DNA of 64,000 nt from Hemerocallis citrina (lineage: Eukaryota; Streptophyta; Magnoliopsida; Asparagales; Asphodelaceae). This document shows positions 11,692 through 23,491 of this stretch, in pieces. The notes beneath the pieces were generated by a model. That model saw nothing but the letters and a program-made list of their open reading frames with translations, ran no database searches and was not told the DNA's origin. Positions within the stretch are counted from its first letter, which is position 1. Each line of letters begins with the position of its first letter. The translations under genes were made by a program, and so were the position numbers. The stretch covers positions 307,301,224 to 307,365,223 of the forward strand of contig CM030361.1 of NCBI GenBank assembly GCA_017893485.1, read 5' to 3'.

Positions 11692-14600
11692 TATCATGCC
11701 CCGCTTCCCATTTTACAGAAATACGGGCACACAACTAAGGTCCAGCGAATGATATCAGTATACCAACTCATATCATCCATAAGTTGTACAATACCGGTAA
11801 GCTCAGCAGTACAATAATAATAATCATATGAACAATAATAACATGAATAACCAATATCTGAGATACAAGAACTCACAGAATAGCCTGAGAATATGCAATA
11901 CAATAATAGTACGTCAAGATCCTTCAGTATCCCATCATCTGTACCTGTATAAACATTAACTCAAACGAAAGAGGAAGGGAACCCATTAGAGCAAGTTACG
12001 GGCTGCAAGTAGTGGCAAACGGTTAAACAATAAAATTACGATATATCAAGAAAAAGAAATTTGAACGATATCAGAGTCAATATATAACAGGCGATAACAT
12101 GATCAAGAAATCAAGGGCCGGTAAACAATAGTCGATAATGCAATGATCGATCAACAGTAAACAGTAATGTAATGATCGGTAATCAATATTGAATAGTCAA
12201 TGATCGATAAACGATAAACAATGATCAAAATGCAAGTGTCTATGCTCAATGTCAATCTTATGTGTATCATTTTTTATTAATCTATCTAATGCACGCAGTC
12301 CTACATCTCTTACCATATGTTCGGGTGCATACAATCAAGTGAACGTTTTGACTATAGTGGTGAATTTTATAGATTCATGTACTCGGCAATAATAATCAAT
12401 AAACAGTAATCAATAACGGTATAGTACAAGATAGTTGGGATACTATAGTCAGTAATCCGCAATTAATCGATAAAACAATAATCAATATCAGTAATCAGTA
12501 TGAGAAATACGGGCCCCTCCTCCGAGTATAGTCTTCTATATTACCCACTACTAAGTCGTTCCCTTTTTACCCTGGCTTGTCATTATTTTATTACAATGAA
12601 TCATGCATATACAACCGATGGAACAGTGTCAAGAAATAGTATTAAGGAGGTATCGATAACTGTGCAATGAATGATATAATGTGCAATTCATTAGATGCAA
12701 AGTTTAAACATATTTATCTTAAAAATATGAAAATGCAATTCTGGACAGCAATGCATTATTGTACAAAAATAAATTTTTCCGCTGCTACGGGAAAGAGAAT
12801 TAGGTTTCGTCAAAAGTTATAGAAACTATACTTCCTGACGGTTCCAACGCATATTCACACGATACATTTAGACTACAGAAACTATGTCTACCAGCTTGTT
12901 ATTTATGTGTCTACTGTTCAGGCAGCAACTCAGTATCAAGTTATTATATATATAATTTGACTAAATACATAATTAAAATTCTTTAAAAAATTATAATTTA
13001 GTTCCTGATAGTGTTCATTAACAATCCTACAATTTTTAGATTTTAACTCTTACATTAACCTACTGTTTCAATTAATTGAATATGACAATGTAACTATAAA
13101 ACATCGAATATGGAATTACGACATTACAGTGGTAGAATCTAAATACTTTACAATCTATTAATCGGATTGAGAATCTATCAGATGTTCTAGAAACTAGACA
13201 GAATGTGCTACAATTTCTATTTAATAAGTTCCAGATAATATCATCAGTAACTAGGTCAAATTCTCACTCCAAGTTTGAGCAAACAGCAGGCCAGAAACAT
13301 ACGTGTTGATTTTTTAACGATTTTCATTTGCAAATGTATAGTTTCATGGTTAGAATTGGGCGTACATCCACATCTAGAAATCAGTATGGTTCTTATTATT
13401 AACGTGGCGACCATTAGCATTTCAATGATTAAACTACGAATATAATCATATAATCATATGCAAATACAATTCATTCAATCACTCATTCTTTTATAATTTC
13501 GTGCTTCAAATTAGTATTTGTGTAACGTATGCATATATAAACGGGTTCTCATGTATTTCTATGATTTTTGGGTTGATAGAAGCTGAATGAAATGATGAAC
13601 GATGTGAAGTTTGAATTCAAATGATATATGACGACAACGAGTAGATTAATGACATGGATACAAGGACGAGACTACTTGCAGAGATCAAGAATATGACTAC
13701 ACAAGAATAAAAGGATTGTACAAGTGATGCTTGCCTTTATGACGATGAGTACGCATGAATGAGCACTAGCAACTGTGGCCGAATGCCATGATAGCAATCA
13801 AGAGCGGCGACGTCAACAAGCAAGTGCGACGACAATGATCTTCGACGAGCAATGGCAACAAGATGGCAACGATAGGGATGATGCTAACAAATGCAGCAAC
13901 AACAGCGAGGATGAAGAGGAAGTGATGGAGTGGCCATGGCAGTGCAGTGGAGATGCTGTCGGGTATCGAAGTCGGCTCGAGGTGTGAGTGAAGGTAGTGG
14001 CATTCGAAGATGGCAAGGTGCTGCGATGGAGGTGGAGCTTCGAGTGGTCGAAGAAGGCAGCAAGGACTATTGGCGATGGTTTCAGGGTGCAGTGGGGGTT
14101 CGGGTTGGCTGCGAGCGGCGAGGCTTTCGACGACGACGTCGGGGTCAGCTTCGGGTGCTGCGATGATGAAGGAGCTCGGTGGTTTGGAGAGAGGGAAAAC
14201 ACCGAAGTGAAGAAGAGGTAGCGGCGAGCGAGGGTGCTGGTTGTACAGTGGGGAGGCTGACGGTGGTGGAGTGCAGTCGAGTTTCGAAGGTCGTTGAGCT
14301 GGTCGTCCAGGTTGATAGGGTGTACATGTAGTAGGCTTGGTCAGGGTTGGCTTCGGTTCAGTGGTGGGGATGATCGGAGGTGGAGTTTTGGCGTCGGGGC
14401 TTGCAGTGGTGGAACTCGGAGCTGCAGTGGCTGGCGACTGTGGCTGCGGGGTGGAGCTTCGGGGACTCAGGGAGGCACGGTTTCAAGGTGCAGCAAGGGG
14501 CAGCCTCGAGTGGTTATGGGGATCTTGGTTAGCTGCTGGTGGTGCTGCGGTGGCAGACGAAGTGCTGTGGCGGCACTTGGGGTGCAGCAAGGGACTGCAG

Positions 14601-15557
14601 GGGGCGAGCGGTGGGTGGCTGCAAGGGAGAATGAAGAAGGTGGGTTGCAGCAATGGTGGGAGGCTCAGAGGAGAAGCTTTGGTGATGGTGGCACGGTGGT
14701 CGGCAGCGGGAGGGAGCTCGAGGCGGCAACAAAGACGAGGGAGGGGGTTTTCGGAGGTCGGAGGTGGGTTTGGTGGTGAGGATGTCGGGTGCAGTAGGAG
14801 GAAGGAGTTAAGAGAAGGGGAAATATTAAATAATAGTTATATTAGGGTGATTAATAGGTAATTGATTTAGAGTTAGTGGTGTAGGTTATGATTTTATTTA
14901 ATAGGTTATAATGGATTGTAAATGGAAGGAGAGTAGTGATTTCAGTTATGGAGATGAAGGGGTTTTGGCTGTTGGAGTTTGGGTTTGGTTGGGTTGGGTT
15001 TGCATTAGGATGTGGGCTTCTGTTGGGTTCACAATAAAAATGAGATATTAATTTGTAGAGTGGGCTAGGAGAAAAATAATAGCAATTAAAATAGACTGAG
15101 CTCTGCAGTAAAACTTTATATATAAATAGAAGGAATATAAGATTGCGATTGAATCAATAATAAAATAATTATAAAATGGACTAGGAATTAAATATGATTT
15201 ACCAAAATAAATAGCTAAATAAATTACAGACTGGATTCTGCTCAAGTCCAAAAAATAATAAATCAAATGATATTTTGGGTTTCAAATTAATTAAATTAGT
15301 GAAATAATAATAATGGACCTTGTTTGGGTTATAAAAAATTAAAATAAGAAAGAAATAAATTTCTACAATGGAATAAGATTTGTATAAAAATATATAATCG
15401 TTTGAAAATAACTACAAATACATTTGATGTTTAGAAATGACTTTAATAGGAGATCCAAGATGAATAAAAATTGAATTTAAGAGTGGAAACGAATTTATTA
15501 AGAATTGAAATACACATAAAATACGGAAAATACGTATATATGGAAATGGTAGTTACA
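11692..15557. mobile_element. Solo LTR, 3.87 kb, giant-LTR family copy 2
   Basis: It starts TATCATGCCCCGCTTCCC, two transitions away from the TGTCACGCCCCG start of copy 1, and ends GTTACA, the same terminus. It is flanked by a perfect 5-bp target duplication TTAAA (11687-11691 and 15558-15562). Internal landmarks are shared with copy 1: the TCCAGCGAATGAT segment near the start and CCCTGGCTTG at about 12570. It splits a minus-strand LINE into ORF1 and ORF2 halves. The central GC-rich segment (13770-14800) has long open frames in several phases but no transposon protein motif, so I treat them as composition artefacts. Confidence 0.85.
12130..12240. repeat. Degenerate minisatellite inside solo LTR 2
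   Basis: Short repeats of ATGATCGATAAACAGTAAT type. Similar AATCAATA/CAGTAATC repeats recur at 12390-12510. This occupies a position comparable to the CAGGTAA repeats of copy 1 but uses a different unit. Confidence 0.6.
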
Positions 15558-15562
15558 TTAAA

Positions 15563-16560
15563 AATGTACGCGTACCTCCACCAGAGTTATGTGACGCAGC
15601 AACTACCTCCAGCAAGTCCACTGGGGCTCCCTTGTGATGTGGCCTCCTCTCTGTGTCTGTATCCTCTTGGGTAGGGAAGGTGGACGCAAGCTCTCAGCGC
15701 CTGAGTCCATGCTATTGTCGTCAATGAAACTAAATCCGAAAAGCTCACATCTAGGTCTAGCATCCCATCTTCATTCGACTCGGGAGGGGAAAGACAATGT
15801 TGAATTTGCAGGATGTAAGAGAGAACAAGGAGGGGGGCACTAGTGGAGTTTGGGGAGTTAAGCATTGTGATATGGCGGGGGGGGGGGGGGTTGATCCTCA
15901 AACAAATTGGTGGAGAGTGATGTAGTTAGTGATCGGTGGTGAAGAGACAGGATCACCCAGTTTCTGGAGGTGCGGCGGGTGTTGCGGGGTGTGGTTCAAC
16001 TACGAACCGAACGAGGTGAAATTTTCAAGAGATCCTGAATTTTTGCGTAACGGAGGAGGAGGTAGTCTAGGTTCTCACACCACAAGAGAAGTCTCGCCAC
16101 CTCGACGTTTTCTTGTTGGAGGTCCTGCTATCCAGTTTGATTACTTCCCCAAACTCAGCCATTAGGTCTTCGATTACGCTTAGCCGCCAAGCATGGAGGG
16201 GGAGATGGAAGATCCTAATTCAGTGGAGATCCCCAGCCACCACCTCCATCCCAAATCCTCTTTCCAAAAACTACATTAGAGGTGGAAGTAACCAAAGTCG
16301 ATCGGGACAGCTGATACCACTTCACCAATTTTTTCAATGGATGGGAAGGTGATCAAGTATCGTCCATGTGAGATTCTGTGCGCTTTCCATTACAAATCGC
16401 CACATATCCAAATGTGTGTGAGCTCATTCTCAATTTGGTGGGCTGAGGTCTTCCCTTGTGTGACCATTGCAACGATGAACCACTCCTACATCTTTCTAAT
16501 GTCATCTTGACTGGTTGCGAGACTTGGCGTCAGGTTCAACATGACAGGTTCATCAATTAA
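15563..16560 (-). pseudogene. LINE ORF1 remnant (DUF4283-like)
   Basis: On the minus strand, 16470-16250 translates to MVTQGKTSAHQIENELTHIW followed, after a stop, by a GRYLITFPSIEKIGEVV-like block. That is the spacing of the DUF4283 RNA-binding domain of plant L1 ORF1. Further downstream (about 16060-15960) a LLLRYAKIQDLL-like segment resembles the stretch before the CCHC knuckle, but the cysteines are not preserved. Several stops and a poly-C run (plus-strand G run at 15880-15891) disrupt it. It sits upstream of, and on the same strand as, the endonuclease remnant once the solo LTR is removed, which is the main support. Confidence 0.55.
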
Positions 16561-17832
16561 AATCCCCCTCTTCACCCGCGTCATCCTCGGCATCTGTCAC
16601 CTTGCATACAAATGACAAGCGATGAGCCCAGATAAGGCAACATCTACACCTTTTGGATCAATTGGGCAATCTAATCGGGGGGTAATCATCCCCACAATTG
16701 GAAGACGACTTTTGAAATTGCTTTCCCTTCTGTGGAATTCTGCGACTTTGGTTGGTGTGGTGGTCTAGTGCCTTCTCCACTTTCGACTCCATATGCCATT
16801 TCTTGCTTCATTTTCTATTTCTTTTTAAAAAAAATCAACATCCAACCATCATTGGTCTCCCTCACCATCCTAGCGGTTACTAGGCTGACAGGGGCTACCA
16901 AGGCTGGTGCCTCCACTGCCACCGCTGTAACTTGTTTTTTGTCTTCTTTTGTTCTATGCAGTGGTATTGTTCATTGATGTTGTTGGAGAGACGATGTATG
17001 TTGTTTTCAGTCATGTTTGTTGTGTGTGCATCCCCGCGGGGGTGGTGGTTGGGATAGAGCTATGTGGGGGTCTTCATAGCCTACCTCAACCTGTTGCTTG
17101 CCTTCTCTGACTTTGATTCGCAGCCCAGAGGCTTAATTCCGATGGCAGGTGTCTCGATCTTCGAAAGGTTTTCGATGTGGGTGTTAGCGCTATCGATTTG
17201 GGCGTGATCTTGTTGGCGTTCATGTTAGTAGAAGAGCGTACACACATGAAGTAGGATAATATCTGTAGGAGTAAAACAAGCATGTCAATGACACAAACAA
17301 TATCCAACAAATAAATGACGAAGACGAGGAAGTAGTGCATAATGTTACTCAGAACTAATGCAGAACTCGCAACTGAAGGTGTTATAGTAGGTGGAAGAGA
17401 AGTCAGAGAAAGTGAATCAGTGACCAGACTAGCTACTAGTATTCATGGTCGGCCCTATGTGTATCCCGCTGCAATAGAGTTTCTCATTGGGATCATGAAT
17501 GCGCAAAAGGTAAGAACACTGCTTCAATGCATTTTATTTTATTTATATGTTTGTTTTTCAGAGTTTTAGGGAGGTGAGGTGAAAAGAAGCCAAGTAAGAT
17601 GCAGATTAGAGGAAGAGACATTGGATTTATAAATAGTATAATCACTTTCTATAGTAAAAATTATACACATATTCTTTCTGCATCTCCCTTCTTCAAATAC
17701 CCAACCCGACCTGGCCCCCCTAAGACCTCATCCAATCATCAACCTACCATTACAATCTGGGCCGACCCCGACACATTATCCTCAATACCAAACCTAACCT
17801 ACCCCCAATCGGACCGGCCCAACCCAGGCCTA
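16561..17832. other. Intergenic, possible LINE 5' end, otherwise unidentified
   Basis: The first 300-400 bp may be the N-terminal or 5'-UTR part of the minus-strand LINE, but I cannot show it. A 75-codon plus-strand frame at 17342-17569 and a proline-rich one at 17599-17835 have no recognisable domain. No supported gene. Confidence 0.4.
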
Positions 17833-17835
17833 TAA

Positions 17836-18587
17836 GAGCATATGTAGTCGTTGTCTCTCAAATTTGGGTATTTGACATATAGGAATATGAATTTTGGATT
17901 TCTGCTATAGTTGTTTAAACCCAAAATTTGAGTTTTCATTTAAAAAAAAAATCGACAGACGAAAGATGATTTCTTGTCCAAAAAAAAGTCGTTTTTAAAA
18001 TGTGTCGGACAATGAATCATTTTCCGTCTGACGGTTTTTTTATAAAAAATAATTGACGGATGGGAAATCATTTCCCGTCCAAGAAATTTTTCCCAAATTA
18101 AATCCTAATTTAATTATAATTAACTATTAATTAATCCTAATTAAATATTAAAACTTAATTAAAAATCAATTAAAACCTAATATATACCCATAATAATATG
18201 TATAGGCCTAGTTCATAAAAAAAATCGAAATGTGTTTGGATGGGAGATCATCTTCCGGCCCAGAAGTTTTTTTATTTAAAAATCGAAGGACAATAAATAA
18301 TTTCCTGGCCGTAAATTTTTTTTTTTAAAAAATTATTGGACAGGAAATCATTTTCCATCCGATATATTAAAATAAAATAAAATTAAAGAGACGGAATATA
18401 ATTTTTCGTCCGATCGAACGGATGAAAATCATCTTTTATCGACTATTTTTTTCAAATTTCTATTACATCTGCCTAATTTGACAGATCATCGTTCCTCTAA
18501 AATTCATTTTTTAAATTTAACTACTACAGCACTAAAATTTCTATTTTTTGAAAATTTTGTCAAAATAGCAAACTCCTGTGGATGCTC
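17836..18587. mobile_element. Tourist-like MITE, palindromic-core family copy 1
   Basis: It begins GAGCATATGTAGTCGTTG and ends CTGTGGATGCTC, degenerate terminal inverted repeats of the GAGCATCCACAG family. The flanking trinucleotides TAA/TGA are an imperfect TWA-type duplication. The interior carries about six palindromic motifs related to GGGAAATCATTTCCCGTCC (17960-18440). Non-coding. The PIF/Harbinger (Tourist) assignment rests on the TTA duplications of the other copies and is inference. Confidence 0.7.
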
Positions 18588-18733
18588 TGATTATATTCTA
18601 GGGAATGCAAGCAATCCAATTGTCTCGGTTTCTTTTACCCAATCCCAAAAAGAGTTTTAGAGAGAGAAAGTTATAAATAAATCTCAAACGAGTTTTAGAG
18701 AGAGAAAGAAACCCTAGCTCCAAAACCCTAGCT
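18588..18733 (+). promoter_or_regulatory. CHZ-motif gene promoter and 5' UTR
   Basis: Only 146 bp separate the MITE end from the start codon. TTATATTCTA at 18591-18600 could serve as a TATA element. The 5' leader contains two near-identical CGAGTTTTAGAGAGAGAAAG-type blocks (about 18651 and 18689) and two AAACCCTA motifs, a common element of plant housekeeping and translation-related genes. Transcript start not determined. Confidence 0.45.
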
Positions 18734-19234
18734 ATGGCGGAAACAAAAGACGAAGAAGAAGACGAGCCCCAAACCCTAGACTCCCATCCCCAGAAGCGAA
18801 AGTCCGACCTCGACTGCACCGAGGCAGACGAGAAGAAGCAGAAAACCGATCTCAAAATCGAAAACGAAGAAGAAGAAGAAGAAGAAGAAGAGGCGGATCT
18901 GAAGCAGAAAGCTAGGGTTCTGGACAAGGGGAAGGGGAAGATGATAATGGAAGAGGAATCTGAAGAATCCGATTCGGATTCGGATTCCGACGGTGGTAGC
19001 GGCGGCGGTGATGGTGGTCGGGCCGATGGGGCCGATAGCGACGATTTCTGCGACGATCCGTTGGCGGAAGTGGATCTCGATAATATCTTGCCGTCGAGGA
19101 CGAGGAGACGGGCCCCACCGCAGCCGGGGGCGTATCTGGTGAATGAGCATGAGGAGGAGGAGGAGGAGGATGATGATGAGGATGTGGGGGGTGTTGGTGG
19201 GATTGAGGAGGAGGAGGACGAGGATAGCGAGTAG
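18734..19234 (+). CDS. Small acidic CHZ-motif histone-chaperone-like protein
   Basis: A single uninterrupted 166-aa frame. Basic nuclear-localisation-like clusters lie at residues 21-23 (KRK) and 34-37 (KKQK). Acidic Glu/Asp runs occur at 44-53, 73-86 and 139-166. The diagnostic part is residues 103-124, DDFCDDPLAEVDLDNILP then SRTRRR. This resembles the CHZ motif (D/E-I-D-x-x-N-I-[IL]-P-x-x-R-T-R) of Chz1, a nuclear chaperone for H2A.Z-H2B dimers. Short plant proteins of this kind, often labelled CHZ1-like or nucleolin-like, have similar length. The start follows an AAACCCTAGCT leader. Function is inferred from the motif alone; histone binding is not shown. No intron is needed. A Tourist-like MITE lies immediately upstream, degenerate tandem repeats immediately downstream. 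Confidence 0.78.
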   Translation: MAETKDEEEDEPQTLDSHPQKRKSDLDCTEADEKKQKTDLKIENEEEEEEEEEADLKQKARVLDKGKGKMIMEEESEESDSDSDSDGGSGGGDGGRADGADSDDFCDDPLAEVDLDNILPSRTRRRAPPQPGAYLVNEHEEEEEEDDDEDVGGVGGIEEEEDEDSE

Positions 19235-19299
19235 ATTGAGGTAACAATTTCAGCGAGCTTTTAGTTATTATTGTTATGGGGTAGTTGGTTTTTATATTT

Positions 19300-21240
19300 G
19301 ATGGAAATGTAGGGTCTTGTATCGAATGGTCAGGATGGTTTTAGATGGTTTTGTAGAACATTGTGGGGATTTGTATGTTGCAAGATCGGCATGGTCTATA
19401 TTCTTGTTTAATTTGTGTTAAAATAGTTACTCAAGCCAAAAATATGCTTGACTTTGGTTAATTTGATTTTTGTTTGTTTGTTTGGAAGCATAGACATGGA
19501 TACGTTAACACAGAAATGCGACATGATACAACAACACAAAATTTTGAAAAGTTGTGTGCCTTATCTTATAGAATTGCATCTATTGGAATGGTTAGGATTG
19601 TTTTAGATGGTCATGTAGAACAATGTGGGCGTTTGTATGTTGTGTTTGATCACGTGGTCTTTATTCTTGTTTGGTTTGTGGTCAATTGATTTTGTTCTTG
19701 TTGACTGTTGGAGTAAAGTAGAATGTCAAGCAAAACAGTTTGACTTTGGTTAATTTAGTTATGTCTTTAATAGGAAGCATAGACAAGACACGTGGACACA
19801 GGCACAATGTGACACGATACAACGACATTGAAAATTTGAAAAGTTGTGTCATTGTTGGATTTGTATGTCCAACACGAGTGTTCGGGTATGTGTTTGACAT
19901 GGCACAGCTAACAAATAGAAGTGTTTGTGCTTTATACTATCTACTGGAATGTTGGTTTGAGTGAATGCGAAGTTATGAATATGCTGGGAGAGTTTTTGTT
20001 TGTTTATTTGTTAAATGGTAGTTGTTTCGAGATGTAGGGTGGATGGACTGAGTCTTAATGGTCGATGTTCTTGTTTAATTTGTGTTAATGATAGAGTCTC
20101 TTGCAATATCGTATGGCCTATATTCTTGTTGATGTTGGAGTGTTCAATTTGTGTAAAAGGTCGAGTGAGTTTTCACTTATTTATTATGTGGGAGTTATTT
20201 CGAGATGTAGGATGGATGGATTGACTCTTATTGGATGTAAGGAGAATTTTAGATGGCATGTAGAACAATTTGGGGATTTGTATGTTGAGTTCGATATTAT
20301 GGTGGTCTATATTCTTGTTTAGTTTGTGTTGAATTGGTTTGTTCTTATTGATTGTTGGAGTTAGCATTGGTATAAATATCCAAAATCTGGATCCGACCCG
20401 GACCCGGCATTGGACCGGAACCGACCCGGCCTATCCGGGTACGGGTCCTAAAATGGGACCCGTTGTATTTTCGGGTCTAGGTCCGGGTCCGCTCAAAAGA
20501 GACCTGACCCGGACTCGGACCCGGACCCGTTAAAAAAAATCCAAAAAATCAATATAAAAATAAATATTCTATCCTCATCCCTCCTCTCATTTCTCCTTCC
20601 TCAATTCTAAATCTTCCTCTTTCAAACTCAAAACTCGTGCATTTTTCTTCACTACTTTATTCTAAATCCTCCACTCGCTACCTCCGCTCGCTGCTCACAC
20701 TTCCTCTCCTACCTGAACGGGTAGGAATATTTTAATAGAACCTGAAACCGGACCCGGTCCTCACGGGTCTAGGTCCGGGTCCAATTTTTGGACCCGTAGG
20801 GGACCAGGTAGTGAAGAACCCGACCCGACCCGATACCAATGCTAGTTGGAGTACAGTAGAAGCTAGAGTGGAAATTTTTGTGAGGGGTTAGTTTAATTGC
20901 ATCTATTTTTGGAAGCAGTGACACGGACATGCTGACATTGATGCGATGTGATACGATACACCCATACGAAAATTTTGAATTCATGTGTCCAACACGAGTA
21001 TCGGACACGTGTTTGACACGTGTCACATGACAGGACTAACTAATAGAAGGGTTTTTGCTTCATTGTGTCTATTGGATATTAGATGGTTATGTTGAACAAT
21101 GTGGGGATTCTATGTTTCAAGATTGGTATGGTCTATATTCTTGTTTAGTTCGTGTTGAAGTAGAGTTTGTTCTTGTTGATCGTTGGAGTGATGTAGAACC
21201 TAAGTAAAAAGGTTTGTTTGAATGTGTCAATTGGAATGTC
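19300..21240. repeat. Degenerate tandem repeat region
   Basis: Two alternating modules recur. One is TTTTAGATGG..ATGTAGAACAATGTGGGGATTTGTATGTT with TCTATATTCTTGTTTAGTT, at about 19340, 19605, 20250 and 21080. The other is GGAAGCATAGACA...ACACGAGTGTTCGG..GTGTTTGACA, at about 19488, 19772 and 20911. Spacing is irregular and copies differ by many substitutions. A hAT MITE (20362-20844) sits in the third unit. No coding capacity was recognised. Confidence 0.7.
20362..20844. mobile_element. hAT MITE with exact 8-bp TSD
   Basis: Terminal inverted repeats TAGCATTGGTAT and ATACCAATGCTA. The flanks are a perfect 8-bp duplication GTTGGAGT (20354-20361, 20845-20852), the hAT hallmark. Both arms are rich in GACCCGG/CCGGGTC repeats, so the element can fold. 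The middle is CT-rich noncoding sequence. Confidence 0.88.
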
Positions 21241-21299
21241 GGTCGGAGCAAATTTGAACTTATGAATTTGTCGGCTTGATGTAAGGGCATGCCATAGAT

Positions 21300-23080
21300 A
21301 CATTATTTTAATAGAATGATGAAGGTTTTTTGTTGTTTATTCCGATTTAATTCAGGTAGGTTAATTATGACCTAGGTTTGGTTAATGACCGTGGATTTGT
21401 CGTTCTCTAGTTGAGCATCACCTGCAATGAATATACACCAACTGTATGTGCTGCATAATGTATAGGCCTTTTTTATTGTAAGGCTTCACCACAAATTTAA
21501 TGCACACTTGCAACCAAAATGCCTCTAGAAAGTAAATTAGTTAGGCTGATATTTCTTCACATTTTGATCTTTGATTGATTTTTCTAGTTCACTGACAATC
21601 TTAGAAGTTAGAACAACAAATACAAGGAAACAAAATCCGATTTCACTAATAACCCAACAATTACATTCCTTCTGAAATCCAAAGAGCTAGTTGATGCTCA
21701 AAACACGTAATCATGTATTTAGGAGAGAGATAGGGAATTCGAGATATGACCCAGATCAAATTTGGTATGTAGATGAAAAGGTAAATCATTGTTTTTACCA
21801 TTTCTGTCGTCTCAATACTCCTTGGTTCTTTTCTGTTATTTTGATGATAGATTCCCATGTGGTAGACTCCATATTTTCTCATTATCAACTTTCAATTCTT
21901 GTGGTGGTTGATCACCTTGTTGAAACTAGCAAATCGTTTGTGAAGTAGAATTGTCATAATTTGAGTATATCACGATACCAATTTTTGGTATAACATATTG
22001 CATTCCCTAGAATGTTCAGCTATTGGTTGTAAGTTTGGTATGTATTTATTTGCTCTGTTTGATGAGGGGATTCCACAAATACCACTTTTTGAGAGATTGT
22101 TAATCCTGTATAATAGAGGAATTTGTTTACAATGGTAATTTAGGATTGCATCCGAAATTATACTTGTGTCTTGCCAAACTATGTAATCCGAGGAGGAATG
22201 TCAGATTCTTGTGCATTTTACACCGTATCTAACCCCCTAATACAAGCTGGGACTGACGGGGTGCTGCTAGTATGATTTACATATCCTTTTGCTACCTGTA
22301 AGTCTAGAACAATAATATAAACTTTATATTTTGAAATTTACTAGATAAAGCTGACTGCACATGCTTCAATTTAATAGATAAAAGCTGACTTGCAAAATCT
22401 TAATTTGTCCCTGGTGTAACAAATGTACAAGAATCTTAATTTGCATAGAGTTTGATTCCCTATAGCAAATGTACTTTCTTACTAAATTTGTCCCTGGTGT
22501 AAAAGAATTCTTTTTTATGGAAAGATTTGGAGAATTTGGTAGACGCAAATGGTCTTTTTAAGATTATGGTGAACCCCTCTACCTTTGAGGATTCACTTCA
22601 TGTTAAATACCCAGTCATGAAAGCATCAAAATCTTAATGCAGCTTTGCCTGACCCGACTTTGATGAGAAAAAGGCCTAGACACTCTTAATTTGAACTTTG
22701 AGACCCACAGTGATGAGAACATAATAGATCAGTCCAATAAGGAATATGTAGCTTGCAAGGAAAACAATATACCTTGTAAACATCGCCTTTACATATGCAT
22801 GGCGCATGTTATATTCATAAGCGATATTCATTTACTCTAGTAAACAAGGCATTGATCATCATAATTCTTTTTCAGTTTATATTATTGCCAGTCTCAGTTG
22901 TGATAGATGCTGCTGTATTGTGGCATGGAAGTAGAGATACATGTCTGAGTATATGATTGTAGGTGAACAGATCACTGTGTCTCGAAGATGTTTCTTCTCA
23001 AGCATTGGCTACTATTATACCGGGTTCTGATCGATGCGAAAGATTTAACCCTTTCAGCTCTTCTTCTGTAAGAAAATTTG
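21300..23080. other. Intergenic, no recognisable feature
   Basis: AT-rich sequence without a supported gene. Short open frames at 21691-21948 and 22963-23229 lack recognisable domains. Confidence 0.5.
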
Positions 23081-23081
23081 T

Positions 23082-23250
23082 GACAATTTTACTTTTGATT
23101 GAGATTTGTTATTGCTGCATCTTTGTGACAATTTTACAATTATTGTTGAGTTTTGTTATTGCTACATCTTTGAGACAATTGAGATATAAGATATGTTATC
23201 GTTACATCTTTGTGACAATTGAGATATAAGATTTGTTATTGTTGAGTTTT
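23082..23250. repeat. Tandem repeat, about 50-bp unit
   Basis: About four imperfect units built on GAGATTTGTTATTG, CTACATCTTTGTGACAATT and AGATATAAGAT segments. Non-coding. Confidence 0.7.
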
Positions 23251-23422
23251 GTTAGTTTAATTGTATCGCAAGTGCAAAATTTTGAAAGTATGGTTTTTAA
23301 GATGGGATGACTCCATTCAGTCCCAAAAGTTTGTGTGTTTCTATCTCAATCGTACAGGTTCACTTTTTTCGGCTTAGCAAGACAAAAGTGCAGAACAAAA
23401 GCAAACCCCAAACCTCCATGGC

Positions 23423-23486
23423 GTCGGGTACTCTAAAATGGAAGAGTTGGAGTTGTCGGGTACTCTAAAATGGAAGAGTTGGAGTT
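23423..23486. repeat. Perfect 32-bp tandem duplication
   Basis: Two identical 32-bp units (23423-23454 and 23455-23486) containing TACTCTAAAATGGAAGAG and ending GTTGGAGTT. The second unit's end supplies part of the target site of the adjacent hAT MITE. Confidence 0.9.
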
Positions 23487-23491
23487 GTGGT

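Noticed and set aside
14294..14779. Possible glycine-rich secreted protein.
   Set aside because: No signal peptide of credible form, no intron signals, inside a solo LTR.
13775..14861. Long overlapping open frames in several phases in the GC-rich part of solo LTR 2.
   Set aside because: Low-complexity composition, frames open on both strands, no conserved domain, and located inside an LTR with defined ends.
18776..19247. Antisense histidine/proline-rich frames over the CHZ-motif gene.
   Set aside because: They are the reverse complement of GAA/GAG-rich acidic codons.
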